NCBI RefSeq assembly: GCF_020905335.1
Contig: NZ_JAJJMN010000002.1
Span: 1,345,127-1,409,126, forward strand
Direction of reading: 5' to 3'
DNA length: 64,000 nucleotides
Origin: Flavobacterium lipolyticum
Lineage (GTDB): Bacteria; Bacteroidota; Bacteroidia; Flavobacteriales; Flavobacteriaceae
The notes under the pieces were generated by a model that searched no databases, had not been told where the DNA came from, and saw nothing but the letters and a program-made list of their open reading frames with translations. Shown here piece by piece: positions 1 through 10,300 of the stretch (the first letter of the stretch is position 1; each line of letters opens with the position of its first letter). The position numbers were made by a program, and so were the translations under genes.

Positions 1-149
1 GTATCAGCGGTATGATTTCCTAATTTATCTACTATACAGACTGCAAAAAATTCTACATCAAACATCTTGATGATTTGGAAAATATCCGCGAAGAACTCGA
101 GAATTCCACTGTCTGGAATGCATCCACTCTTGGAAACCTCAACTGCAGA

Positions 150-1062
150 ATGAGTCTTGCGCAAAATATATAAAATGTAATGCCTGCGGGGGAAAACTAA
201 AAATACAGGGCTGTAACCAAGTACATTTCAGAGAAATCGAATACTCTGCCGTTTTAGAGATATGTGAAAGTTATCAGGTGGTACGCATTATCTGCTCACA
301 CAAACACATGAAAAAGAATTTCCCCCCGCTTACTCTCACAAAGAAGTCATGCAACATTGGATAAATCCAAAAGGCGAAGTGTGAACACTCTCACTGAGCA
401 CAAACGTTTTTTTAAATCTCTACGACGTTTGGAAATATTATTACCCACTTGAAATTCGCCCTAAGGATTTTCAGAACTCCTCAAAATACCACATTAACCC
501 TTACAAGGTTTATCCCATAATGAAAATCCTGCCCCTTTTAAAACGCAATGGCTTTTAAACCGCTTTTTATGGTATCGCTCCACAAATCCTCTTCACTGCG
601 CTTTTGAAAGATTCCATTGCAGAAACTATTCTCAAAGCTTCCCGAACTTCATTGCTCAGCTATTATCTGACCTCACGAGGACAAAACATAAAACAGAACT
701 GGCAGGTAGTAAAAACCACTCTGAAATACCACTATAAAATTGAAGACTATAAAATATGGGAGTATTATATCGACCTGCTCCGATTCTTTAAAAAAGACCT
801 CAGCACCGAGATGCTAGCCTGTCCTGAAAACCTCAATGAAGCACATGACAGGCTCGTTACAAAAAAAAGAAAAGTGCAGAGAAAAAAACACCTGCTGGAA
901 ATACGCTCAGAGATGCGCGAAGCACAGCAAATTTATGCCAAGCAAAAGAAACCTTTTTTCGGACTGTGTTTCTCCAAAGAAAACCTCAGCATATCTGTAA
1001 TTGAAACCGTAAAGGATTTTATGGATCAAGGAGATGCCCTGCATAACTGCATTTTTACCAAT
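150..1062 (+). pseudogene. Decayed PcfJ-like conjugative-element gene
   Basis: Remnant of a PcfJ-domain protein, a family encoded by conjugative elements of Bacteroidota whose molecular role is not settled. Frame-shifted pieces can be read: MQHWINPKGE near 349, then an open stretch from 604 ending HNCIFTN at 1062, both typical of the PcfJ core. The frame is broken several times between 160 and 600. The open piece ends exactly where the left end of an IS21-family element begins, so the insertion appears to have cut the gene, and no continuation is visible beyond the right IS end. The TTG at 604 is not a credible native start. Family assignment rests on recalled motif similarity and is moderately sure; loss of function is clear. 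Confidence 0.6.
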
Positions 1063-1089
1063 GTGTAAATTCTGGTAAAAGTGACCACC
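1062..1089 (+). repeat. IS21 left terminal inverted repeat
   Basis: This 28-base end pairs imperfectly with 3582-3609. GTGACCACC at 1081-1089 is the best conserved part and recurs at 1129-1137. Confidence 0.7.
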
Positions 1090-1146
1090 CTATTCCGGTA
1101 AAAGAGATCAATTGACTCCGGTTCAAAGTGACCACCTCAAAAAGCC

Positions 1147-2757
1147 ATGTTTGCAAAGAATATCTTACTTGTTTTTAAAACAAAAGATATGGCAAATAAA
1201 CGACTAGATATGAGAAACATTTTGCAATTATTACGTTTATATACTCAAGGAGTAAGTAAGCTCCAAATAAGCAGACAATTAGATTTGTCGCGCAATACTG
1301 TAAAGAAATATATTGAATCATTTCATCAAAATTCTTTTACCTATCAAGAGTTATCAGGTCTTAGTAATGAAGATCTGGAAGAACTCTTTGATGGCCAGAT
1401 AAAACCCGCTCCAGAAAAAAACATAGTTTTAGAATCCTTATTTCCCACGATAGAAAAAGAGTTAAAGCAAGTTGGTGTTACCCGCCATTTGCTCTGGGAA
1501 GAATATAGGGAACATTACCCTGATGGTTACAGTTATTCTCAGTTTTGCTATCATTATCAAAATTGGCGAGGCAAACTCAAGCCATCTATGCATATGCATC
1601 ATAAGGCAGGAGATAAAGTTTTTGTAGACTATAACGGAAAGAAATTATCCGTTATTGACCAATCTACAGGAGAGCTTTATGAGGTAGAAGTTTTTGTAAG
1701 TGTTCTAGGGGCAAGCGGACTTACTTTTGTAGAGGCTACCAGAACCCACAACAAAGAAGACTTTATAGGAAGTCTGGTAAAAATGCTAGACTATTATTAG
1801 GGTGTTCCTAGTGCTATTGTAACTGATAATTTAAGAACTACTGTTAAAAAGAGTGATAAATATGAGCCCTTAGTAACGGAATATTTTCTAGACTTTGCTT
1901 CTCATTACGGAACTACGATACTACCTAACAGAGCTTATCATCCAAAAGATAAGGCTCTGGTTGAAAATGCAGTAAGAATAATTTATACCAGAATTTTTGC
2001 TCCTTTACGCAAAGAAGATTTTTTTACTATAGAAGCTTTGAATGATGCTATTTTGCCGCTTTTAGAAAAGCATAATACAATGTCTTTTAAAGGCAGGAAA
2101 TACTCCAGATTAGATTTATTTAATGAAATAGAAAAAGAAACACTATCATTCTTACCTCTTAATGCCTATCAGCTTAAATGTTTTTCCAAAGCAACCGTCC
2201 ATAAATCCAGTCATGTCTATCTCAACAAAGACAAACACTACTACAGTGTTCCTTTTATTTATATGGGTAAGAAGGTCTTGATTATTTACAGTAAAACCAG
2301 TGTTGAAATTTATCATGGACAGCGCATAATAGCCTGTCATAGCAGAGATTATTCCAAATATCTTTATACGACAAATAAAGAACACATACCTACATCATAT
2401 CAGTTTGTGGCAGAGTGGAACCCCGAGAGGTTTATCCAATGAGGAACTTCTGTTGGAGAATTTTGTAAATCATTTATTACACAAATATTAGATAAAAAAC
2501 AGCATCCAGAGCAATCTTATAAATCCTGTACCGGTGTACTAAGCTTAGCCAATAAAGTAGGCAATGACAGATTAAACAATGCTTGTAAGAGAGCGATGGA
2601 TTATGAAAAAATCAATTACCCAATCATCAAATCTATCCTAGAGAAAGGATTAGATTTAATTGATGAAGATCCTACTATTGAAGACAAAGAAATACCCAAA
2701 CATAATAATAATAATAATAATAATAATAATATCAGAGGTCGGGAATATTACAAATAA
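1147..2757 (+). pseudogene. istA: IS21 transposase IstA, two in-frame stops
   Basis: IS21 transposase reading in one frame from ATG 1147 to TAA 2755-2757 (536 codons), but with TAG at 1798-1800 and TGA at 2440-2442. Homology runs on unchanged across both stops. Residues about 25-55 form a helix-turn-helix (QISRQLDLSRNTVKKY). The RNase H-fold core has D in FVDYNGK, D in IVTDN after the first stop, and E in LVENAVR. The TGA lies where a tryptophan is expected (FIQ-stop-GTSVGE). Near the 3' end nine AAT codons give a poly-asparagine run (2704-2730), a slippage-prone microsatellite. The 217-residue product lacks two of the three catalytic acids and cannot be active. Sequencing error is possible but two independent errors are unlikely. 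Confidence 0.85.
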
Positions 2758-2801
2758 TAACCATTAATAAATAACTGTATAAATGATCAAACGTTAAAAA
2801 A

Positions 2802-3500
2802 ATGAAACAATTAAAGCTCTACGGGATGTCTAGAGCCTTTAATACTACTTTAAAAGCAAGTACCATTGATGAACTTATTACCTATTTAATTAACTCCGAA
2901 TATGATGACAGAGAAAATCGAAAAGTAGAAAGATTAATCAATATTGCCAAGTTTAGATATAAAGCTTTTATGGAAGAAATCGATTTTGATAGTTCCAGAC
3001 GAGTAGAGAAAAACCTGATAAACAGACTTGAGTTTTATGATTTTATAAAAAACAAACAAAACTTTCTAATCTGTGGAAGTACAGGTTTTGGTAAAAGCTT
3101 TATAGCTACTGCAATTGGTTATAAAGCCTGTATGATGGGCTACAAAGTAATGTATTTTAATATCAATAAACTTTTTTCCAAACTTAAAATGGCTAAAGCC
3201 GATGGCTCTTATATAAAAGAAATTAATAAAATAGAAAAGCAGGATCTCATTATTCTAGATGATTTTGGGCTGCAGTCATTAGATAATCTTAAAAGGCAGG
3301 ATCTTATGGTGATAATTGAAGACAGGCATGGAAAAAAATCAACTATTATTGCTTCGCAGTTTCCAGTTGAATCCTGGCATGAAGTTATTACAGAGCAAAC
3401 CATTGCAGATGCAATTTTAGACAGAATCGTTCACAATGCTCTTCGAATAGAATTAAAAGGAGAATCAATGAGAAAAAAGAAAATAGATAAACAATCATAG
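2802..3500 (+). CDS. istB: IS21 helper ATPase IstB
   Basis: AAA+ ATPase that assembles on target DNA and activates the IstA transposase. The 232-residue protein has a Walker A motif GSTGFGKS near residue 92, Walker B LIILDDFGL near 147, and the N-terminal helical region typical of IstB (MKQLKLYGMSRAF). It starts 44 bases after the istA reading frame, the usual arrangement. Length is a little under the common 240-260 residues, but all core motifs are present, so it looks intact while its partner istA is dead. The identification is firm. Confidence 0.92.
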   Translation: MKQLKLYGMSRAFNTTLKASTIDELITYLINSEYDDRENRKVERLINIAKFRYKAFMEEIDFDSSRRVEKNLINRLEFYDFIKNKQNFLICGSTGFGKSFIATAIGYKACMMGYKVMYFNINKLFSKLKMAKADGSYIKEINKIEKQDLIILDDFGLQSLDNLKRQDLMVIIEDRHGKKSTIIASQFPVESWHEVITEQTIADAILDRIVHNALRIELKGESMRKKKIDKQS

Positions 3501-3581
3501 AGTAAAATAATTTTATATTTTAAACTACTTTTTAGACACCTTTTTGAGTTCATTTATATTGCTCACTTTCATCCAGAATTA

Positions 3582-3609
3582 GGTGGTCACTTCGTCCAAA
3601 ATATCCACT
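3582..3609 (+). repeat. IS21 right terminal inverted repeat
   Basis: Partner of 1062-1089. AGGTGGTCACT at 3581-3591 is the conserved core. The stretch just inside it (3531-3580) recurs as a solo relic at 42461-42510. Confidence 0.65.
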
Positions 3610-3658
3610 TAGCCTCTTCTTTAGGTGTTTCTGCTGAATCAGTATCCGCATTTCTACC

Positions 3659-4060
3659 TTATATGTAATTGACATCCTCTTGGGATTGTGTCGAAACTTT
3701 GAGGAAAAAACGATTGCAATTTTTCAATTCATTGACCACAATTTTGTTACAACTTTTCAAGTACTTTGCCGAATTGTCTTTGGTTTGGAATAATATTCTC
3801 GCTTCAGAACACATAAGGACAACACCCAATTCCACAATAAGTTCTTCAAAAGCATAACTCTTACTTCTAAAACTTCCCGTCAAATCACTATTTAATCTTT
3901 TCTTTGCTCTTGTGGAATGGGTCAACTCATGTAAATAAGTTCAGTAATACGAAGCCTCTTTTAAAAAGCCTTAATGTTGGGCATATTGAGTTTATCTGTT
4001 GAGGGCTGATAATAAGCTCTGTCTCCAAGAAAATTCATCTGACAATAAATCTTCTTTTTT
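3659..4060 (-). pseudogene. ArdC-like antirestriction / zincin protein remnant
   Basis: C-terminal part of an ArdC-type protein (ssDNA-binding plus zincin-like peptidase) carried by conjugative elements to protect incoming DNA. Reading leftward, GDRAYYQPSTDKLNMP, then a frame break with a stop, then LHELTHST (the zinc-binding HExxH), then SYAFEELIVELG, ending VNYI at 3659. The order and motifs match the ArdC C-terminal half. The N-terminal half is missing and the frame is broken near 3930-3970. Together with the PcfJ relic across the IS element it marks the grave of an integrated conjugative element or plasmid. Confidence 0.7.
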
Positions 4061-4301
4061 CTTAAGACTGTTTAAAAGTTAGTGAGATACTCCCCTAAAT
4101 AATAGAATATACTAAACCTATTATAGATTTGATAAAAGGGGAATTTGCTATGTTATTTATTTTAAAACAAATAACTACATCAAATATAACAATTGTTTTA
4201 ACACTCTTAAAAAAATAAAATCTGTTTTGTCATAAATAAAATATAAATTAATCTGTATAAAAGCTTAATACAATTGGATCTTCTTCCGGACTGTACGGCA
4301 C

Positions 4302-4334
4302 AAAAAAAAGCTGCAAGATTACCTTGCAGCTTTT
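4302..4334 (-). terminator. Rho-independent terminator of the PorE-like/SprF/adhesin operon
   Basis: A perfect 8-bp stem GCTGCAAG/CTTGCAGC (4310-4317 with 4323-4330) and a 5-base loop. Read leftward it is followed by eight T (A run at 4302-4309). It lies 48 bases downstream of the stop of the last gene in the leftward operon. Confidence 0.85.
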
Positions 4335-4381
4335 CATAACAATTTAATTGACTCAACTTTATTAAAAAAGCTAACTCTTTA

Positions 4382-6331
4382 TTACATCGAAACAATAATG
4401 AACTCACTTCTTCGATTTGCCTGATGTTCTTCTGTAGTACATTTTACACCATCAGCACATTTATTCAGCAATTGTGTTTCTCCGTATCCTTTTCCGGTTA
4501 TACGATCAACAGCTATTCCTTTTTTAACAAGCCATGCCACTGTTGCTTTAGCCCTTCTGTCGGATAGTTTTTCATTGTACGCATGTGTTTGTCTGCTATC
4601 TGTGTGCGAGCGAACATCAATTTTCATGCTTGGATTTTGAATCATCACCTGACGGATTTTTTCTAACTCAATGGCCGCCTCTTTTCGAACAATAGATTTA
4701 CCCAAATCGAAGTAAATCATTTTTATGTGTAAAATTTTCGCCAAATCATCACCAACAATCAATTTTTCAATCGTTTTTTCGACCACTTTTTGAGGTGTTC
4801 TTTTCAAAGGCAATGTCAAACTTGTTTTATCGATCGCTTTAGGTAATTCATTAGTATCATAATCTTGTCTTGCCGCGCGAACAAAGTATTCCTTATTACA
4901 ATTAACTTTAAAACTATATTTCCCATCGGCTCTGGTTATTACCTCACCTATTATCTGAAGCTGATTGTCAAGTAAATTTACTTTAGCGTTTTCCAGTACC
5001 AAATTTGTTTCGGCATCTATAACAATCCCTGATAAAATCTCCTCGCAAGGCAATTTTCTGGTTTCCGAAAAACGATAGACGTCATCGTAACCATGCCCTC
5101 CATCTCTATTGGAGGAGAAAAAACCAGTTCTGCTTTTACTGTCTATTATAAAACCAAAATCATCCACTTTTGTATTTATAGGAGCTCCAACATTCTGAAC
5201 TTCGCTAAACGTCAAATCTTTTTTAATAGTCGAAACATACACATCAAGCCCTCCTAATCCCGGACGTCCGTCGCTGGCAAAATACAATTCATTATCTCCT
5301 GATATAAAAGGAAAGGTTTCTCTTCCTTCAGTATTAATTGCAGCTCCCAGGTTTTCAGGTTTACCAAAACTGCCATCCGTATTAATAGTCACACTATACA
5401 AATCTGATTGTCCAAAAGTACCCGGCATGTCTGAAGCAAAGTATAACTTTTTTTCATCTACACTTAATGTCGGATGTGCCACACTGTATTGATCACTGTT
5501 AAAAGGCAATTCAACGATATTCGTCCATTTACCTTCTATATAATTTGCCTTATACAATTTCAATAAAGTGACTTTCTTGTCGTCTGCCCCTCTTGTACCG
5601 TTTAGAAAATTGTTTCTGGTAAAGTACATCGTTAATCCGTCTTTTGTAAAAACGGGAGTCGATTCATTAAATTTTGAATTGATCTTATTTTCAAATCGCT
5701 TCGGAATTCCTACACTACCATCGGCGTTTAATTCTGCCGAATAAAGATTTGTAAACGATTTATTGGTCCATTTAAATTTTACTTTGGCAACTCCGCCCGT
5801 GTCTCTGGCAGACGCAAATACCAATTTATTATCTAAAAAAGAACTTCCATAATCTGAGTATCTTGAATTAATTCCGGCATCGGCTATTTCAAATCTCCCT
5901 GAATTGTTTTTTATCTGCTCTAAATAATTTTTATTCTTTTCAAATAACAATCCTCTTTTATCAGTACTTGCTTTTTGGTTGAAAAGCTCTAATATTTTAT
6001 CGGCTTTGGTATAATTTCCTGTTGCTTTTAAGGTTTGAGCATATCGGTAATAATACTCAAATTCCTGTTGATCATTCATTCCGAAAAGAGCTTTGTACCA
6101 TTTTAATGCTCTCACCAACTCGCCATTAAAATAATAGGCGTTACCCAATCGTTGGAGCATTTTTTCCTCTTTATATCCTTTTTCTGCTACCTTTTCGTAA
6201 GTAGCAATTGCATCTATGTAAGCATACTGATTGTAATTTTTATCAGCTTTGTCTAAACCTGACTTTTGTGCCATTCCACTAAAAAAAACGGAAGACAGAA
6301 AGACCGTATATGCTATTTTTTTTATTTTCAT
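4382..6331 (-). CDS. PorE-like TPR / beta-propeller / CRD / OmpA envelope protein
   Basis: 649-residue periplasmic or outer-membrane-associated protein. Order of parts: signal peptide (residues 1-21), TPR-like helices (about 25-130), PD40-type propeller blades (about 150-420, with LYFASDMPG and LYFASDGRPG), a carboxypeptidase-regulatory-like domain opening at CEEILSGIVIDAET, and a C-terminal OmpA peptidoglycan-binding domain (IYFDLGKSIV, RSHTDSR, NRRSEF). This is the same order as PorE, a T9SS component described in Porphyromonas gingivalis. The gene begins two bases after the SprF-like gene and ends before a strong terminator, so it is the last cistron of the adhesin operon. Probable role: anchoring the adhesin export machinery to peptidoglycan. 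It may be a paralogue dedicated to this adhesin rather than the housekeeping PorE. Confidence 0.85.
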   Translation of the reverse strand: MKIKKIAYTVFLSSVFFSGMAQKSGLDKADKNYNQYAYIDAIATYEKVAEKGYKEEKMLQRLGNAYYFNGELVRALKWYKALFGMNDQQEFEYYYRYAQTLKATGNYTKADKILELFNQKASTDKRGLLFEKNKNYLEQIKNNSGRFEIADAGINSRYSDYGSSFLDNKLVFASARDTGGVAKVKFKWTNKSFTNLYSAELNADGSVGIPKRFENKINSKFNESTPVFTKDGLTMYFTRNNFLNGTRGADDKKVTLLKLYKANYIEGKWTNIVELPFNSDQYSVAHPTLSVDEKKLYFASDMPGTFGQSDLYSVTINTDGSFGKPENLGAAINTEGRETFPFISGDNELYFASDGRPGLGGLDVYVSTIKKDLTFSEVQNVGAPINTKVDDFGFIIDSKSRTGFFSSNRDGGHGYDDVYRFSETRKLPCEEILSGIVIDAETNLVLENAKVNLLDNQLQIIGEVITRADGKYSFKVNCNKEYFVRAARQDYDTNELPKAIDKTSLTLPLKRTPQKVVEKTIEKLIVGDDLAKILHIKMIYFDLGKSIVRKEAAIELEKIRQVMIQNPSMKIDVRSHTDSRQTHAYNEKLSDRRAKATVAWLVKKGIAVDRITGKGYGETQLLNKCADGVKCTTEEHQANRRSEFIIVSM

Positions 6332-6333
6332 AA

Positions 6334-7242
6334 TTAGAAGAATCTAGGTGAAGTTATTCGGCTGTAATTTTTTAAGAATTCAAAACGCAGAAATATCTCA
6401 TGCGACCCTGAGTTGTAGTTTACCAATCGGGTGGTTTCGCGATCGTAGGAATACCCTACATACATACTATCGGTTATCTGAAATCCTGCCAAAGCACTAA
6501 AAGAGGCGCTCCATCTGTAAGCTAGTCCGATCACAAATTTATCGTTGAACATAAAATTTGCCGATGCATCTACTTGTAATGGTGAACCTTCTACCATTTT
6601 AGTCATTAAAGCCGGCTTGAATTTTATCGTTTCATAACGATTTAGATTAAATACATAACCTGCTATGAAATAATAGTTGATACGGTCTTTATAGATTGAA
6701 TAATCGTTATCGTCAAAGCGGGTAGTTTGAATAAAATTAGGAACGGATAATCCCACATAAGCTTTATCCGTATGCCAGTAAACTCCGGCTCCGATATTGG
6801 GAGCGAATTTATTCTGAAAATCCTGAAACTGAGGATCTCCCTGATGTTCGGGATTTAACTTTGTAGGATCCAGCTTAAATATATTGGCAGAACCTTTAAT
6901 ACCAAAAGACAGTTTCGCGGTTGCTGATGTTTGTATGGAGTAAGAGAAATCAGCTGACAGATTGTTTTCATTTGTAGGGCCTATTTTATCATTGACTAAC
7001 GATACTCCTAAACCTACATTATTGTTTATGGGTGTATTTAACGAAAAACTACTGGTTTCGGGTGCTCCATCCAATCCGACCCACTGGGTGCGATACAATC
7101 CGAAAATGCTCATAGCTCCGCGGGAACCGGCATAAGCAGGATTTATATTGATGGTATTATACATGTATTGTGTAAACTGCGCATCTTGCTGGGCAAAACC
7201 TGCAGTAGAACAAAACAATAAAACTAAAACTAATTTTTTCAT
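6334..7242 (-). CDS. PorP/SprF family outer-membrane protein
   Basis: 302-residue beta-barrel protein of the PorP/SprF family (Bacteroidota T9SS). A signal peptide (MKKLVLVLLFCSTAGFAQ) precedes the family signature QDAQFTQYMYNT.NINPAYAGSRG. In Flavobacterium johnsoniae SprF is needed for secretion of the SprB gliding adhesin, and similar proteins lie beside other adhesins with type B sorting domains. Here the gene follows the 3405-residue adhesin by 61 bases, which contain a hairpin, and precedes the PorE-like gene by two bases. A second copy with the same N-terminal signature lies at 60029-60925, also beside an adhesin. I infer that it helps export or anchor the neighbouring adhesin. Confidence 0.9.
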   Translation of the reverse strand: MKKLVLVLLFCSTAGFAQQDAQFTQYMYNTININPAYAGSRGAMSIFGLYRTQWVGLDGAPETSSFSLNTPINNNVGLGVSLVNDKIGPTNENNLSADFSYSIQTSATAKLSFGIKGSANIFKLDPTKLNPEHQGDPQFQDFQNKFAPNIGAGVYWHTDKAYVGLSVPNFIQTTRFDDNDYSIYKDRINYYFIAGYVFNLNRYETIKFKPALMTKMVEGSPLQVDASANFMFNDKFVIGLAYRWSASFSALAGFQITDSMYVGYSYDRETTRLVNYNSGSHEIFLRFEFLKNYSRITSPRFF

Positions 7243-7259
7243 TTATTTTATTTTTAAAG

Positions 7260-7287
7260 AATGGCTTAGCCTATTGACTAAGCCATT
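7260..7287 (-). promoter_or_regulatory. Hairpin between adhesin and sprF-like gene
   Basis: Perfect 10-bp stem AATGGCTTAG/CTAAGCCATT with an 8-base loop, in the 61-base gap of the operon. No T run follows on the coding strand, so it is not a good terminator. It may protect or process the mRNA and set different levels for adhesin and SprF. Confidence 0.5.
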
Positions 7288-7303
7288 TTATTAGTACAGA
7301 ATA

Positions 7304-10300
7304 TTATTTGGTCAGGTATAAATACCCCGCCTCCTGATGTGGATTGGATTGGTTGTCTTTGTATTTAATGATATAATAATAAGTTCCTTCCGGTAATCCA
7401 TCTGAATCTTTGATTGTAACACGTCCTTCAGAAATACCTCTAAAAACAATATCATTATTATTGTAATGATCACGATCAAAAACCAAAACTCCCCAACGGT
7501 TAAAAATCTGAACCGTATTATCAGGATAACATTCTAATCCCTGAATATAAAATCTCTCGTTCTTGCTGTCTCCATTTATAGAAACCGCGTTGAATACTTT
7601 AATTACACAACCTTGTAGCGATAATACTGTTGGTTTATCTCCCTCTACACTACTATCATCTGATTTGTCTTTTACGACAATATGATCAGGACTTGTTCCA
7701 AAAACTTCGGCTTGATTCGATATACTTCCTGCATTAATATCGGCTTGTACGATCGAATAAGTTCCTGTAAAAGAAGTGTTATCCTCTTCTCCTACCCCTA
7801 AATTTATTGGGCCTCCGGTCATGGTAATTCCAGTTAACGGATCTACTATATAAACATTAGTCAACGCTACATTTCCTGTATTGGTTACGGTGAAATTATA
7901 CGTAATAGTCTCCCCTACTTTTGCATTACTGTCACCATTTTCATCATTGAAATGTGCCGTTTTCACTAAAGCAATACTTGGTTTAGATACTGGTATCATA
8001 ACACTAACCACAACAGTACTAGATACTGTACTACAGTTAGATGGATTCGTTATTTCACATATTTTATATTCCACTGTATAGTTTCCTGCCGCAGTATTTG
8101 GAGCTACAGTTACAGTACCATCTGCATTCAAAGTTAATCCTGCAGGAACAGTTACTGACGTCAAACTTACTTGACCCGGATTTGTACCTATAACTACTGG
8201 ATTACCATTTAAAGTATCGTTTGATGTCAAAGAAGTACTATTACCTCCCGTATTTCCATTAATTGATGCTGTAGTCTCTGTCAATGCAACAATTGCTGCT
8301 GCACTTACCACAACAGTACTAGATACTGTACTACAGTTAGATGGATTCGTTATTTCACATATTTTATATTCCACTGTATAGTTTCCTGCCGCAGTATTTG
8401 GAGCTACAGTTACAGTACCATCTGCATTCAAAGTTAATCCTGCAGGAACAGTTACTGACGTCAAACTTACTTGACCCGGATTTGTACCTATAACTACTGG
8501 ATTACCATTTAAAGTATCATTTGATGTCAAAGAAGTACTATTACCTCCCGTATTTCCATTAATTGATGCTGTAGTCTCTGTCAATGCAACAATTGCTGCT
8601 GCACTTACCACAACAGTACTAGATACTGTACTACAGTTAGATGGATTCGTTATTTCACATATTTTATATTCCACTGTATAGTTTCCTGCCGCAGTATTTG
8701 GAGCTACAGTTACAGTACCATCTGCATTCAAAGTTAATCCTGCAGGAACAGTTACTGACGTCAAACTTACTTGACCCGGATTTGTACCTATAACTACTGG
8801 ATTACCATTTAAAGTATCATTTGATGTCAAAGAAGTACTATTACCTCCCGTATTTCCATTAATTGATGCTGTAGTCTCTGTCAATGCAACAATTGCTGCT
8901 GCACTTACCACAACAGTACTAGATACTGTACTACAGTTAGATGGATTCGTTATTTCACATATTTTATATTCCACTGTATAGTTTCCTGCCGCAGTATTTG
9001 GAGCTACAGTTACAGTACCATCTGCATTCAAAGTTAATCCTGCAGGAACAGTTACTGACGTCAAACTTACTTGACCCGGATTTGTACCTATAACTACTGG
9101 ATTACCATTTAAAGTATCATTTGATGTCAAAGAAGTACTATTACCTCCCGTATTTCCATTAATTGATGCTGTAGTCTCTGTCAATGCAACAATTGCTGCT
9201 GCACTTACCACAACAGTACTAGATACTGTACTACAGTTAGATGGATTCGTTATTTCACATATTTTATATTCCACTGTATAGTTTCCTGCCGCAGTATTTG
9301 GAGCTACAGTTACAGTACCATCTGCATTCAAAGTTAATCCTGCAGGAACAGTTACTGACGTCAAACTTACTTGACCCGGATTTGTACCTATAACTACTGG
9401 ATTACCATTTAAAGTATCATTTGATGTCAAAGAAGTACTATTACCTCCCGTATTTCCATTAATTGATGCTGTAGTCTCTGTCAATGCAACAATTGCTGCT
9501 GCACTTACCACAACAGTACTAGATACTGTACTACAGTTAGATGGATTCGTTATTTCACATATTTTATATTCCACTGTATAGTTTCCTGCCGCAGTATTTG
9601 GAGCTACAGTTACAGTACCATCTGCATTCAAAGTTAATCCTGCAGGAACAGTTACTGACGTCAAACTTACTTGACCCGGATTTGTACCTATAACTACTGG
9701 ATTACCATTTAAAGTATCATTTGATGTCAAAGAAGTACTATTACCTCCCGTATTTCCATTAATTGATGCTGTAGTCTCTGTCAATGCAACAATTGCTGCT
9801 GCACTTACCACAACAGTACTAGATACTGTACTACAGTTAGATGGATTCGTTATTTCACATATTTTATATTCCACTGTATAGTTTCCTGCCGCAGTATTTG
9901 GAGCTACAGTTACAGTACCATCTGCATTCAAAGTTAATCCTGCAGGAACAGTTACTGACGTCAAACTTACTTGACCCGGATTTGTACCTATAACTACTGG
10001 ATTACCATTTAAAGTATCATTTGATGTCAAAGAAGTACTATTACCTCCCGTATTTCCATTAATTGATGCTGTAGTCTCTGTCAATGCAACAATTGCTGCT
10101 GCACTTACCACAACAGTACTAGATACTGTACTACAGTTAGATGGATTCGTTATTTCACATATTTTATATTCCACTGTATAGTTTCCTGCCGCAGTATTTG
10201 GAGCTACAGTTACAGTACCATCTGCATTCAAAGTTAATCCTGCAGGAACAGTTACTGACGTCAAACTTACTTGACCCGGATTTGTACCTATAACTACTGG

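Larger units (their letters stand above)
1062..3609 (+). mobile_element. IS21-family insertion sequence (istA pseudogene, istB)
   Basis: An element of about 2.55 kb with the IS21-family layout, istA then istB. The ends are imperfect inverted repeats: 1062-1089 starts TGTGTAAATT and contains GTGACCACC, and 3582-3609 is GGTGGTCACTT continuing to ATATCCACT. About 21 of 28 positions pair. A second internal copy, AGTGACCACCT at 1128-1138, matches AGGTGGTCACT at 3581-3591 perfectly; multiple end repeats are usual in this family. Edges are good to a few bases. It sits in a PcfJ-like gene on the left and beside an ArdC-like remnant on the right. With istA interrupted twice it is probably immobile unless complemented. 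Confidence 0.85.

Noticed and set aside
1798..2442. istA stops as programmed readthrough or recoding
   Set aside because: Two different stop codons at non-conserved places without a recoding signal; decay or error is simpler.
4207..4407. 66-codon leftward open frame
   Set aside because: It spans the terminator and the end of the PorE-like gene; no family features.
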